DNA from: CAYOHG01 sp964465125
Lineage (GTDB): Bacteria; Planctomycetota; Phycisphaerae; UBA1845; Fen-1342
Length of the DNA: 64,000 nt
Direction of reading: 5' to 3'
NCBI GenBank assembly: GCA_964465125.1
Contig: CAYXIO010000003.1
Location: forward strand, 101,921-165,920
Below are positions 1 to 8,865 of the stretch, one piece after another. Under the pieces are notes generated by a model. The model saw only the letters and a list, made by a program, of their open reading frames with translations. It was not told the origin of the DNA and searched no databases. Positions within the stretch are counted from its first letter, which is position 1. Each line of letters begins with the position of its first letter. The position numbers were made by a program, and so were the translations under genes.

Positions 1-70
1 CGAGGTCGGCGAAATCCTGCGCGGGAAGCCCGAGCGCCTCGAGTGGATTGCGATCATTCTGTTTCTGTAG
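1..70 (+). CDS. C-terminal end of a gene cut by the window edge (possible Rmd1/DUF155 family)
   Basis: An open frame enters from the left edge (codons from base 2) and stops at TAG 68-70. The visible residues end in RLEWIAIILFL, a charged stretch followed by a hydrophobic tail. Rmd1/YagE (DUF155) proteins end in a similar LEW-I-IILI membrane tail, so that family is the best guess. It converges with nuoN and overlaps its last 17 bases. Only about 22 residues are visible, so both the coding call and the family are tentative. Confidence 0.5.
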   Translation, partial: EVGEILRGKPERLEWIAIILFL

Positions 71-1655
71 AACGATCCGCCGTGGGCGGCGCGGGCGGCG
101 CGCGCGCCAGCGGCTGAACCGCGGCCGGCCGCTGCGACATCCGGAATGTCTGCGAGGCGATGCGGCTCGGTTCGAGCAGAAACCCGGGCAGAATCGCGTA
201 GAAGAGCGTCAGCAACCCGCAAAGCACCGCGCCGACGAACTGCATCTCCCGCGGGGCCGGCTCGGCAGGCTCATCATTCTCGTAAAGCAGCACTGAAGCG
301 ATCACACGCAGGTAGTACGCGGCGCCGACCGCCGTATTCAGTACCGCAATCACCACCAGCACGGTGAACCAGGTCTGCTGCGGGCCGGACTCCTGGCCGG
401 CGTACAGCGCGCTGCCGAAGAGGGCGACCTTGCCCCAGAAGCCGGCGGTGGGCGGGAGCCCCATCAGCGTGAACATCGACAGCGTCATCAGCAGCGCGGG
501 CCCCGGCGAGCGGCGCAACAGCCCGGCCAGGTCGCGCAGGTTCTCCGCCGGGCGACCGTTCACCCGCAGCAGGTCGATCAACGCGAACGCGCCCAGGTTG
601 GCGATGCCGTAGACGATCACGTAGTAGAGTACCGCTGCCGCCCCGTCGCCCAGCACGCCTTCGCCGGCGAACGGCCCGGCCAGCATGCCGACCAGCATGT
701 AGCCGGAATGCGCCACGCCCGAAAAGGCCAGCATGCGCTTGACGCTGGTCTGCCGCAGCGCGAGCACGTTGCCGACGGTCATGCTCAGCGCCGCAACGAG
801 CCAGAGCATCCAGAAGAGCGGGCCGTCACCCGTCTGCCAGCCGGTCAGCTCGAGCACCTTGAAGATCGCCACCACGCCGGCGAGCTTCGGCACGAAGCCC
901 AGCATGCCGGCCACCGGACTCGACGCGCCCTGATATACGTCTGCAATGTAGAAGTGCAGCGGTACCGCGGCCAGCTTGAACAGCAGCCCGCCGATCGAAA
1001 GCACCACGCCGACCGTCGCCAGCCCGTACGCAAGCGTGCCGGGACGCTGGAGCGCCTCCGCGATGGAGCGTGCGGCATCCTCCGAAAGCACCGCCCCGCC
1101 GCCCACGCCGTAGAGATAGCTGAAGCCGAACGCGGTGACCGCGGCGGCGAGGGCCCCCAGGTAGAAGTACTTCGTTCCGGCCTCAAGGCCGCGCGGGTTC
1201 AACCGGCTGAGCGACACGAGCGCGTAGGTCGGAATGCTGACCAGCTCAAGGGCCATGAACAGCACGATCAGGTCGGCCGCCGAACCCACCAGCATCAGGC
1301 CGGAGACCGACATCAGGATCATCGCGAAGAACTCGCCGCGCTCCTCGCCCAGACCCTGCGACCAGGCGACCAGCACGACCAGCCCGCCGACCAGCACCGC
1401 CCCGATGCGCACGTACTCGGCCAGGTCGCCAAAGGAAACGCCCGAGCGGATCAGCGCATCGGCGGAGTCGGTCATGCCGAACACGGTCGGCAGCCGCAGC
1501 AGCAGCAGGGCGACGACAAACGCCATCAGGCTGACGCCGGGAATGGCGCGCCGCGCCCCCACGTCGCGAAGCTGCGCAACCAGCAGCACCACGCAGGACG
1601 CGACCAGCAGCGTCACCTCGGGCAGGATGGCCAGCAGCGATACGGGACCGTTCAT
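54..1655 (-). CDS. nuoN: NADH-quinone oxidoreductase subunit N
   Basis: This is a 533-residue membrane subunit of respiratory complex I, one of three antiporter-like proton-pumping subunits. It is hydrophobic throughout and has the family's conserved core, including LFKLAAVPLHFYIADVYQGA (residues about 230-250) with the lysine and histidine used in proton transfer. The start is the ATG at 1653-1655, whose bases overlap the nuoM stop as ATGA. The frame stays open for 75 residues further upstream, but that part is arginine-rich shadow of nuoM. The C-terminus is a proline- and alanine-rich cytoplasmic-type tail. It is the last gene of the nuo operon. Confidence 0.95.
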   Translation of the reverse strand: MNGPVSLLAILPEVTLLVASCVVLLVAQLRDVGARRAIPGVSLMAFVVALLLLRLPTVFGMTDSADALIRSGVSFGDLAEYVRIGAVLVGGLVVLVAWSQGLGEERGEFFAMILMSVSGLMLVGSAADLIVLFMALELVSIPTYALVSLSRLNPRGLEAGTKYFYLGALAAAVTAFGFSYLYGVGGGAVLSEDAARSIAEALQRPGTLAYGLATVGVVLSIGGLLFKLAAVPLHFYIADVYQGASSPVAGMLGFVPKLAGVVAIFKVLELTGWQTGDGPLFWMLWLVAALSMTVGNVLALRQTSVKRMLAFSGVAHSGYMLVGMLAGPFAGEGVLGDGAAAVLYYVIVYGIANLGAFALIDLLRVNGRPAENLRDLAGLLRRSPGPALLMTLSMFTLMGLPPTAGFWGKVALFGSALYAGQESGPQQTWFTVLVVIAVLNTAVGAAYYLRVIASVLLYENDEPAEPAPREMQFVGAVLCGLLTLFYAILPGFLLEPSRIASQTFRMSQRPAAVQPLARAPPAPPTADRSTETE

Positions 1656-3343
1656 GGATGCTGGGCTCCCAGCTCGTTGAACAGCGGCGGCGCCGGCGGA
1701 GCCGCGGGCAGCGATTCGCCGAAGATCATGCCGGCCCCGTCGCGAGCGGCGTGGTCGGCCAGCGCCACCGCGGGCGCCTGCCCGGAACCTGCACGGGCCA
1801 GCCGATCGACGACCTGGGTCTGCAACGCCGGATCGAGCGAATCCGTCACGATCCGCGGCGCCACGCCCAGCAGGATGCACAGCGCCGCCAGCGGAACCAG
1901 GATCGCGACCTCGCGCGCGTTCAGGTCACGCGTCAGCCCGTTGGACAGGTCCGGCGTGTGCGCCGGCTCCCTGAGCGGACCGAACAGGACCTTGCCGGTC
2001 ATGTAGAGCATGTAGATGGCGCCGAGCAGGATGCCGGTCGCTCCCAGGGCTCCGAAGCGCGGCCCCAGCCAGGTCGAGTTGAAGGCGGCGAAGAGCACCG
2101 TGAACTCGCTGACGAATCCGTTCAGGCCGGGCAACCCGATGCTCGACAGCACGAACAGCACCAGGAAGAACGAAAGCACGGGCATCTGCCGCCCCAATCC
2201 GCCGAGCTGGTTCATGTCGCGCGTGTGATAGCGCTCGTAGAGCATTCCGACGACCAGGAACAGCGCCCCGGTGCTCAGGCCGTGATTGATCATGTAGAGC
2301 ACCGAGCCGCTCAGCCCGACCGGCAGGAAGCTGAACATGCCGAGCATGCAGAAGCCCAGGTGCGACACCGAGGAGTAGGCGACCAGCTTCTTGACGTCCC
2401 TTTGCACCCAGCAGCACAGCGCGCCGTAGATGATCCCCGCCACCGCGAGGGCGCCCATCACGTTCGCCCAGGCCAGCGCCCCGTCAGGCACCATCGGCAG
2501 GCTGAAACGCAGGAAGCCGTAGGTTCCCAGCTTCAGCAGCACGCCGGCCAGCAGAACCGAGCCGGCGGTAGGTGCTTCGGTGTGCGCCAGGGGCAGCCAG
2601 GTGTGCAGCGGGAAGAACGGGACCTTGATCGCGAAACCGCAGAAGAACGCGAAGAACAACAGCGACTGCTCGCGCAGGCTCAGCCCTTCGAGCTGCGAGA
2701 GCGCGGCCAGGTCGAAGTGAATGACCGGGCTGCCGCTGAGCTGCGCGGCCCGGATCGCGAGGTACAGAATTCCCGCGAAGGTGACCACACTGCCCACGAA
2801 CGTGTACAGAAAGAATGTGTTCGCCGCCCGGCGGCGCTCGGAGCCGCCCCAGATGCCGATCAGGAAGTAGAGCGGAACCAGCGTGAACTCGAAGAAGACG
2901 TAGAACAGCAGCACGTCGCGGGCCGCGAACACGCCGAACATGCCCGCCGTCAGCAGCAGCAGCCAGGCGTAGTACTCGCGCACGCGGGTGCGAATGGCCG
3001 TGAAGCCGCAGGCCACCGAGAGCGGCACGAGCACGCCGGTCAGCGCAACCAGCGGCGCGCTGATCGCATCCAGCCCGACGTGATAGGACACGCGTACTCC
3101 GTTGACGACCGATGGCAGTCCGGCCTCGTCGGAGGTCACGTCGCCGACGGCGATCCAGTTCAGCCGGGTCTCCGCGGTCAGGCCCCCGGCCCCGGTGATC
3201 CACCAGAGCCAGATCGAGAGCACGCCGGCCAGCAGGCTGACGAGCAGGGCCGCGCGCGGCGCGAGGCGCTCGGGCATGGCCCAGATCGCGATGCCCGCGA
3301 TCAGCGGCAGGAAGATCAGCAGGTTCAGGCAGGCTTGATCCAT
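1652..3343 (-). CDS. nuoM: NADH-quinone oxidoreductase subunit M
   Basis: This is a 563-residue antiporter-like proton-translocating subunit of complex I. It shows the canonical signatures FFEFTLVPLYFLIGIWGG and KVPFFPLHTWLPLAHTEAPT, which contain the glutamate and lysine residues of the half-channels. About 14 hydrophobic segments fill the protein. It overlaps nuoN by four bases (ATGA) and follows nuoL after 49 bases. Length is normal or slightly long for the family. Confidence 0.96.
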   Translation of the reverse strand: MDQACLNLLIFLPLIAGIAIWAMPERLAPRAALLVSLLAGVLSIWLWWITGAGGLTAETRLNWIAVGDVTSDEAGLPSVVNGVRVSYHVGLDAISAPLVALTGVLVPLSVACGFTAIRTRVREYYAWLLLLTAGMFGVFAARDVLLFYVFFEFTLVPLYFLIGIWGGSERRRAANTFFLYTFVGSVVTFAGILYLAIRAAQLSGSPVIHFDLAALSQLEGLSLREQSLLFFAFFCGFAIKVPFFPLHTWLPLAHTEAPTAGSVLLAGVLLKLGTYGFLRFSLPMVPDGALAWANVMGALAVAGIIYGALCCWVQRDVKKLVAYSSVSHLGFCMLGMFSFLPVGLSGSVLYMINHGLSTGALFLVVGMLYERYHTRDMNQLGGLGRQMPVLSFFLVLFVLSSIGLPGLNGFVSEFTVLFAAFNSTWLGPRFGALGATGILLGAIYMLYMTGKVLFGPLREPAHTPDLSNGLTRDLNAREVAILVPLAALCILLGVAPRIVTDSLDPALQTQVVDRLARAGSGQAPAVALADHAARDGAGMIFGESLPAAPPAPPLFNELGAQHP

Positions 3344-3392
3344 CGGGTTCGCTCAGCGACGCCCGCAGTGCGGGGTCTCCAACCAGCGTTTG

Positions 3393-5525
3393 TCAGTGTC
3401 CACTCGATTCGAGCCAGCGCCACAGCAGCACGAGAATCGCAAGGCCCGCGACCATGCTCGCCGCGTAGCCCTGCAATGCGCCCTGCTGCAAGCCGCGCAG
3501 CGCAAGGCCGATGCCGCGCGGAATCGACGAGACGAACCAGACCAGTCCGTCGATGCCGTTGCGGTCCGTCGCGAAGCAGAACTCACCCAGGGCCCGCAGC
3601 GGACGAACGAAGACCCGGTCGTAGATCTCGTCCAGGTAGTACTTCGCGTGCCACAGATTCCACAGTCCGCCCAGAGCCTGCTGATCCGGATCAACCTGCG
3701 GCGCCCGGCCGTAGCGCACCCAGGCCAGGCCGATGCCGCCCAGCGCGATCGCCGCCGACAGGTACATCATCCAGACCCCGCCGGCATGATGCCCGGCGCT
3801 GACGATCGTGCTCTCGCCGAGGTAGCGGTGAATCGCGCCGTGCGGTTTGAGGAAACCGAGGAAGGCATCGCCCGACGCGGCGAACGTCACGCCGAAATAC
3901 AACCCCGCCAAGATCGCGCCCCCGGCCAGCACGTACAGCGGCGCGAGCATGACCGCCGGCGCATCGTGCGGGTGCTCGCCGGCCTCCTCAGGCAGACGCG
4001 TCGGACCGTGGAAGCACAGGAAATACATCCGGAAGGTGTAGTACGCCGTCATCGCCGCGATCACCAGCAGGATGACGCCCAGCGCCGGATGCCAGCTCAT
4101 CGCGGCGTGAATCAGCTCGTCCTTGCTCCAGAAGCCGCTCATCAGGGGGAAGCCGGCCAGCGCCAGGCAGCCAATGAGCATCAGCAGACGCGTGCTGGGC
4201 AGAATCCGACCCAACCCGCTGAACCGCCGCAGGTCGATCACGTTGCCCATCGCGTGCATGACGCTGCCGGCGCACAAGAACAGCAGCGCCTTGAACCACG
4301 CATGCGTGAAGACGTGGAAAACGGCGGAGTCGGGCGCACCGACGCCCAGGCCAACGAACATGTAGGCAAGCTGGCTGATGGTCGAATAGGCCAGGATGCG
4401 CTTCATGTCGTACTGGGCCATCGCCATGCTGGCCGCCAGAAAGGCGCCGATCGTCCCGAGGATGACGATCGTCAGCAGCGCCGTCGGCGAATGCGCAAAA
4501 ATCGGCCCGCAGCGGGCAACCATGTAGATGCCCGCGGTCACCATCGTGGCGGCGTGAATCAGCGCCGACACCGGCGTCGGTCCTTCCATCGCGTCCGGCA
4601 ACCACGTGTACAGCGGGAACTGGGCGCTCTTGCCCAGCGCGCCGCACATCAGCAGCAGCGCGACCAGCGTGAGCTGCCAGGTTTCGAGATGCGCCGCGTA
4701 CTGGAACGCGACGGCGTAGTCGAGCGGGTTCTCACCCGCCGATGCCAGCGGCGAGACGAACATGTACAGCGCGAAGATGCCCAGCGCGAAGCCGAAATCG
4801 CCGATGCGGTTGACGATGAAGGCCTTCTTGGCGGCGGCGGCGGCCTCGGGCCTGCCGTAATAGAAGCCGATCAGCAGGTAGCTGCACAGGCCGACCAGCT
4901 CCCAGCCCAGGTACAGCAGGACGAAGTTGCCCGCCAGCACCAGCATCACCATCGAGAAGACGAACAGCCCCAGGAACGCGAAGAAGCGCTCGTAGCCGCG
5001 CTCCGGGTGGCCGTGGTGGTCGCGCATGTAGCCGACGGCGTAGATCACCACCATCAGCGAGACGAACGTGACGAACAGCAGCATGATGCCGGTCAGGCCG
5101 TCGAAGTAGAAATTGGCCGCGATCCACTGATGATTCGTCAGGCTCTGGGCCTGGCCGAAGCTCAGCCAGTTGTAGACCAGGAAGGTGAAGCCGGGGTCGT
5201 GGAACTCGCGCGCGGGAGCGTGCTCCGCCGCGCGGGCGGGTGCGTGCGCCGCGGCCGGCTCCGCCTGCGCGGCGGCCGGCGACTCCATCGCCGCCGTCGG
5301 CTCCGCCGAAGCCGTATCACGCGCCGAACTGAGATCGGAGAAAAGCAGCACGCCCAGGACCGCCGCCGCCCCGACGCCCGCGACGACCGGCCAGTGCGCG
5401 ACGGCCCGCGGCGCGCGCAGCGCGATCATCAAGCCGACCAGCGCCGCCCCCAGCAATGGCCACAGCGGCATCGTGGCGTAGACCCAGGCCGGCAGAATCG
5501 TCGTGGAGGCAGCCGCGAGCAGCAC
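3393..5525 (-). CDS. nuoL: NADH-quinone oxidoreductase subunit L
   Basis: This is a 710-residue largest antiporter-like subunit of complex I, with the long lateral helix expected at the C-terminus. Motifs include GWELVGLCSYLLIGFYYGRP and QFPLYTWLPDAMEGPTPVSA. The start is taken as GTG 5523-5525, because an AAGGA Shine-Dalgarno eight bases upstream (inside the end of nuoK) fits it. A later ATG (5469-5471, MPLWPLL) resembles typical NuoL N-termini but has no clear ribosome site. A roughly 60-residue alanine/proline/histidine-rich insert follows the second membrane segment (about residues 65-110) and is unusual. Confidence 0.95.
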   Translation of the reverse strand: MLLAAASTTILPAWVYATMPLWPLLGAALVGLMIALRAPRAVAHWPVVAGVGAAAVLGVLLFSDLSSARDTASAEPTAAMESPAAAQAEPAAAHAPARAAEHAPAREFHDPGFTFLVYNWLSFGQAQSLTNHQWIAANFYFDGLTGIMLLFVTFVSLMVVIYAVGYMRDHHGHPERGYERFFAFLGLFVFSMVMLVLAGNFVLLYLGWELVGLCSYLLIGFYYGRPEAAAAAKKAFIVNRIGDFGFALGIFALYMFVSPLASAGENPLDYAVAFQYAAHLETWQLTLVALLLMCGALGKSAQFPLYTWLPDAMEGPTPVSALIHAATMVTAGIYMVARCGPIFAHSPTALLTIVILGTIGAFLAASMAMAQYDMKRILAYSTISQLAYMFVGLGVGAPDSAVFHVFTHAWFKALLFLCAGSVMHAMGNVIDLRRFSGLGRILPSTRLLMLIGCLALAGFPLMSGFWSKDELIHAAMSWHPALGVILLVIAAMTAYYTFRMYFLCFHGPTRLPEEAGEHPHDAPAVMLAPLYVLAGGAILAGLYFGVTFAASGDAFLGFLKPHGAIHRYLGESTIVSAGHHAGGVWMMYLSAAIALGGIGLAWVRYGRAPQVDPDQQALGGLWNLWHAKYYLDEIYDRVFVRPLRALGEFCFATDRNGIDGLVWFVSSIPRGIGLALRGLQQGALQGYAASMVAGLAILVLLWRWLESSGH

Positions 5526-5526
5526 C

Positions 5527-5838
5527 CTATTCTTCCTTCAGCAGAGTCCAGGCGTTCGCATCCAGCGTCCCGCGGTAGCGATAGAGCAGCACGACCAGCG
5601 CCAGGCCCAGCGCCGCCTCGGCCGCCGCCACCACCAGCAGGAACAACGAGAAGATCTGGCCGTCCAGCCGCGGGCCGCCGGCCAGCGGATAGCGCCCGAA
5701 CGCGACCAGGTTCACGACGATGCCCTGAAACATCAGCTCGGTGCACAGGAAGATGATGATCAGGTTGCGGCGCGTGACGAAGCCGATCAAACCCAGCGCG
5801 AACAGCGCGGCGCCGATGAACAGGAACGGCACCAGCAT
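5527..5838 (-). CDS. nuoK: NADH-quinone oxidoreductase subunit K
   Basis: This is a 103-residue, three-helix membrane subunit of complex I, of standard family length. Helix 2 carries IFLCTELMFQGIVVNLVAF with the conserved membrane glutamate. The ATG overlaps the nuoJ stop by one base (TGATG), which indicates translational coupling. It ends one base before the preferred nuoL GTG start. Confidence 0.96.
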   Translation of the reverse strand: MLVPFLFIGAALFALGLIGFVTRRNLIIIFLCTELMFQGIVVNLVAFGRYPLAGGPRLDGQIFSLFLLVVAAAEAALGLALVVLLYRYRGTLDANAWTLLKEE

Positions 5839-6533
5839 CAGTCCGCCTCCTCGAAATGACCCGGCTCAGCCTTGCGACGGGCGATGGCGATCGCGCCGAC
5901 CATCGCCGCCAGCAGCAGCAGCGCGGCAAGCTGAACCGCGATCACGTAGTCCGTCAGCAACTGGGTCCCGACGTTGAGCACGCTGCCGTAGCTGTCGGCG
6001 GTCATCGCCACGGGCAGCGCGACCCCCCCGCCGTCGCTTGGAAGCAGCCTTGCGGAGACGATCGTCAGCAGAACAAGGCCGCTGAGCACACCGAGGAACG
6101 GCTCGCGCGCGCTGCGGTCGTACTCCGCCGGCCCGCCGGCCTGCTGGGCCAGCATGATGACGAACACGTACGTCACGAGGATCGCGCCGGCGTAAATAAT
6201 CAGCAAAGCGGCGGCCAGGAACTCAGCCTGCATCAGCACGAGCATGCCGGCGACCGCAATCGCGACCAGGATGAAATAAAGCGCGCTGTAGACCGGTCGG
6301 CTGTGCGTGATCACGCGGATCGCGCCCCACGCCGCCAGCAGCGCCAGGGCCGCGAACCAGATTTCCGCGCGCTCGCCGGCCATCCGCGGCAGCAGCAAGG
6401 CGAGCATCGCCGCGGCCGCCCCCGCGAAAACGATCAGCACCGACCGGCCCGCTTGCAGCCGCCCGCCGGGCAGCGCCAGATACAGCCCCAGCCCGCCGAG
6501 GGTCAACATTGTCACCAGCAGAACCGCGCCCAT
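5838..6533 (-). CDS. nuoJ: NADH-quinone oxidoreductase subunit J, N-terminally extended
   Basis: This is a 231-residue complex I membrane subunit. The recognisable NuoJ core starts near residue 58 (IWFAALALLAAWGAIRV) and includes AEFLAAALLIIYAGAILVTY, the π-bulge helix that couples quinone reduction to proton pumping. Residues 1-55 add what look like two extra hydrophobic segments compared with the roughly 160-185-residue family norm. The ATG at 6531-6533 is the only plausible start for the extension, and a later start would still give a complete core. A 172-base spacer separates it from nuoI. Confidence 0.93.
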   Translation of the reverse strand: MGAVLLVTMLTLGGLGLYLALPGGRLQAGRSVLIVFAGAAAAMLALLLPRMAGERAEIWFAALALLAAWGAIRVITHSRPVYSALYFILVAIAVAGMLVLMQAEFLAAALLIIYAGAILVTYVFVIMLAQQAGGPAEYDRSAREPFLGVLSGLVLLTIVSARLLPSDGGGVALPVAMTADSYGSVLNVGTQLLTDYVIAVQLAALLLLAAMVGAIAIARRKAEPGHFEEAD

Positions 6534-6705
6534 TGACTTAGCAGTCCTTTTCGTAGCAGGGCCGGCATCCTAGCGGTAGCTTCTAGCCAGTACCAGTGGC
6601 ACAGCCCAACCGCGCGGCGAGCCCTCCCGCCCACTGTTTCGCGACACCCTGCCTCCGAACGGTCGCGATCACGAGTCGCCTGACTCCGCTGAACATCTTC
6701 TCTTT

Positions 6706-7296
6706 TCACACCTTCGGCTTCGCCGTCGGCTTGGACACGTTCTTGTCCTGGCCGCCGGTCAGCCCGTAGTCGGTCACCGCCGGGTTCTTGCGCGGCTTGA
6801 CGTCCTTGGTCCGGTCGAAGACGTGCAGCAGCTTCTCCTTATCGAGCACCATCTCCTGGCGCGTACGGGCCACCAGCTCGTAGTGCGGCGAAAGCTCGAT
6901 CGCGTCGCACGGGCAGGCTTCCTCGCACATGCCGCAGTAGATGCAGCGCAGCTCGTCGATGTCGAACTGCACGGGGTATTTCTCGCGGTCGGGCCAGGGG
7001 CTCTCGCCGGCGACGATGTGAATGCAGTGCGCCGGACAGGCCGTGCTGCACATGAAGCACGCCACGCACGCTACCCGGCCGTCCGGGTCCTTGTTCAGCC
7101 GATGCACCCCGCGGTAGTTCGCGACGCGCAGCTCGCGCTTCTGCTCGGGATACTGCGTGACGCGCTGCTCGCGCATTCTCCTGCTGAACATGTGCCGCAG
7201 CGTCGTGCGAAACCCGTCCACGATCTGCGGCAGGTAAAGCCGCTCGGACGGCGTCAGCACCGGCTCATCGACGACGTAGTAATCGCTTTCACGCAT
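6706..7296 (-). CDS. nuoI: NADH-quinone oxidoreductase subunit I (2x[4Fe-4S])
   Basis: This is a 196-residue peripheral-arm subunit that carries electrons from NuoG towards the quinone site. Two classical ferredoxin motifs are intact: C77-x2-C80-x2-C83-x3-C87 and C118-x2-C121-x2-C124-x3-C128, each followed by proline or by the CPCDAIELS region. The N-terminal amphipathic region (LPQIVDGFRTTLRHMF) is typical. It lies between nuoH and nuoJ in conserved order, but spacers of 123 and 172 bases on either side are long for a nuo operon. Confidence 0.96.
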   Translation of the reverse strand: MRESDYYVVDEPVLTPSERLYLPQIVDGFRTTLRHMFSRRMREQRVTQYPEQKRELRVANYRGVHRLNKDPDGRVACVACFMCSTACPAHCIHIVAGESPWPDREKYPVQFDIDELRCIYCGMCEEACPCDAIELSPHYELVARTRQEMVLDKEKLLHVFDRTKDVKPRKNPAVTDYGLTGGQDKNVSKPTAKPKV

Positions 7297-7337
7297 CGTT
7301 GGCTACCATTTGCAGCTGGAACTTTATCATCGCTCGT

Positions 7338-7423
7338 CGCGCGCCCTTCTTCATTCGCTACTCGCTATTCGCCATTCGCTATTCGTCATTCTCCGCGCCT
7401 CCCCAGCGGCGGCGCCACGCTAC
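7338..7423. repeat. Degenerate heptamer tandem repeat, copy 1
   Basis: Six consecutive 7-base units read ATTCGCT, ACTCGCT, ATTCGCC, ATTCGCT, ATTCGTC and ATTCTCC from 7353 to 7394. They are preceded by GCGCGCCCTTCTTC and followed by GGCGGCGCCACGCTAC, which reaches the nuoH stop codon. A second copy with the same flanks lies at 56328-56400, so this is a dispersed intergenic element rather than a chance run. No gene is seen in it. Confidence 0.6.
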
Positions 7424-8865
7424 ATCGCCGTCGGCCGAACGCGGATTTCCGGCAGCGTCTCCTGCCGGCCGGTCACCACCTGCGTGCTGCGCTTCATCGC
7501 GTAGAGCATGCCCGCCAGGATCACCGCGTTGAGCACCAGGTGCGCCACGACCGACATCGTGTTGTGCGCGACGCTCTGGTCGGAGCGCGGCGTCAGCCCC
7601 AGCGCCGCCATCAGCCCCGCGCCGATCACCAGCACCATGCCGGCCGGGATCATCCCCTTCCACGCCAGCCGCATGAGCTGGTCGAAGCGGAAGCGCGGAA
7701 TCGTCCAGCGCACCAGCATGAACAGCCCGATCAGCAGCGAAATCTTGCCCCAGAAAACGCCGAACTTGATCAGCGCGGCGATCCAGCCTGTGTTCCACCA
7801 TGTGATCGCGGCGTAACCGTCGGCGCCGTACGAGTACCACGAGCTGAAGGGCAGCGGCGCCCAGCCGCCGAGAAACAGCAGCGTAATGATCGCGCTGGCG
7901 ACGGTCATGTGGGCGTACTCAGCCAGGAAGAACAGGGCGAATTTCATCCCGCTGTATTCGGTGTGGTAGCCGGCGACGAGCTCCTGCTCGCATTCGGCCA
8001 GGTCGAACGGGGCCCGGTTGGTCTCGGCCAGCGCGGTGATGAACACCAGCATGAACGCAATCGGGTGCAGGAAGACGTTCCACACGCCGGTCGCCGCCTG
8101 CTCGTTGACGATCACCTCCGGCCGCACGCTGGCCGCGACGAGCATCACCACCAGCACGCCCAGCCCGAGCGGAATCTCGTAGCTGAGCATCTGGGCCGCC
8201 GCCCGCATCGCCCCGTAGAACGCGTATTTGTTGTTGCTCGCCCAGCCGGCCAGCACCACGCCGTAGACGCTCAGCGAGCCGACCGCGAGGATGTAGAGCA
8301 GGCCGATATCAAGCACGGCGCCCTGCGTGGTCACGCGGACGGCGTTGCCGGCGGCGTCCTGCCAGGGCCAGACGATCTCGCCGGCCCAGGGGATGACGAT
8401 GAAGGTGCTCAACGCGACCACGAACGCCGCCGCCGGTGCGAGCAGGTAGATCGGCCGGTCGACCTTCGCCGGAATGATGTCTTCCTTCAGGATGAACTTG
8501 AGCCCGTCGACGATCGGCTGAAGGATGCCCCAGAAGCCGACGCGGTTCGGCCCGTAGCGATCCTGGATGAACGCCGAGAGTTTCCGCTCGGCCAGAATCA
8601 GCGCCGCGCAGAGATGCAGAATGATGAACAGGATCAGCGCCATGATCAGGATGCTGAACCAGAACTGCGATGAAAGGAACGCCTTGATCGGCTCGCCGAA
8701 GAGGCGCCACGCGAGCGCGCCCAGCGCCACCGGCGCGACCAGCAGCATCACGCCCAGCAGCGCGAAGAGCGTCGGGCTGGACAGCACGCGGTCCACGTCG
8801 GTCGGAAGCCGGTCGCCGGAGGCATAGACCCGCCGCGCGGACGTCCAGCGTTTTTCAGTGAGCAT
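7420..8865 (-). CDS. nuoH: NADH-quinone oxidoreductase subunit H
   Basis: This is a 481-residue complex I subunit that forms the quinone chamber and links the peripheral arm to the membrane arm. Signatures LAERKLSAFIQDRYGPNRVG and AETNRAPFDLAECEQELVAG are intact, including the glutamates and arginines lining the quinone tunnel. The start is ATG 8863-8865, which overlaps nuoG by 11 bases. Reading further upstream gives only nuoG shadow. It is longer than the common 330-430 residues because of an extra N-terminal helix and a longer loop. The stop codon lies at the edge of the heptamer repeat element. Confidence 0.95.
   Translation of the reverse strand: MLTEKRWTSARRVYASGDRLPTDVDRVLSSPTLFALLGVMLLVAPVALGALAWRLFGEPIKAFLSSQFWFSILIMALILFIILHLCAALILAERKLSAFIQDRYGPNRVGFWGILQPIVDGLKFILKEDIIPAKVDRPIYLLAPAAAFVVALSTFIVIPWAGEIVWPWQDAAGNAVRVTTQGAVLDIGLLYILAVGSLSVYGVVLAGWASNNKYAFYGAMRAAAQMLSYEIPLGLGVLVVMLVAASVRPEVIVNEQAATGVWNVFLHPIAFMLVFITALAETNRAPFDLAECEQELVAGYHTEYSGMKFALFFLAEYAHMTVASAIITLLFLGGWAPLPFSSWYSYGADGYAAITWWNTGWIAALIKFGVFWGKISLLIGLFMLVRWTIPRFRFDQLMRLAWKGMIPAGMVLVIGAGLMAALGLTPRSDQSVAHNTMSVVAHLVLNAVILAGMLYAMKRSTQVVTGRQETLPEIRVRPTAM

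Noticed and set aside
1656..1880. A 75-residue N-terminal extension of nuoN
   Set aside because: It overlaps nuoM and has arginine/glycine-rich shadow composition; the ATGA overlap gives the standard NuoN start.
3390..5756. A 788-codon frame antisense to nuoL and nuoK
   Set aside because: It is an arginine/glutamine-rich shadow spanning two real genes, with no recognisable fold.
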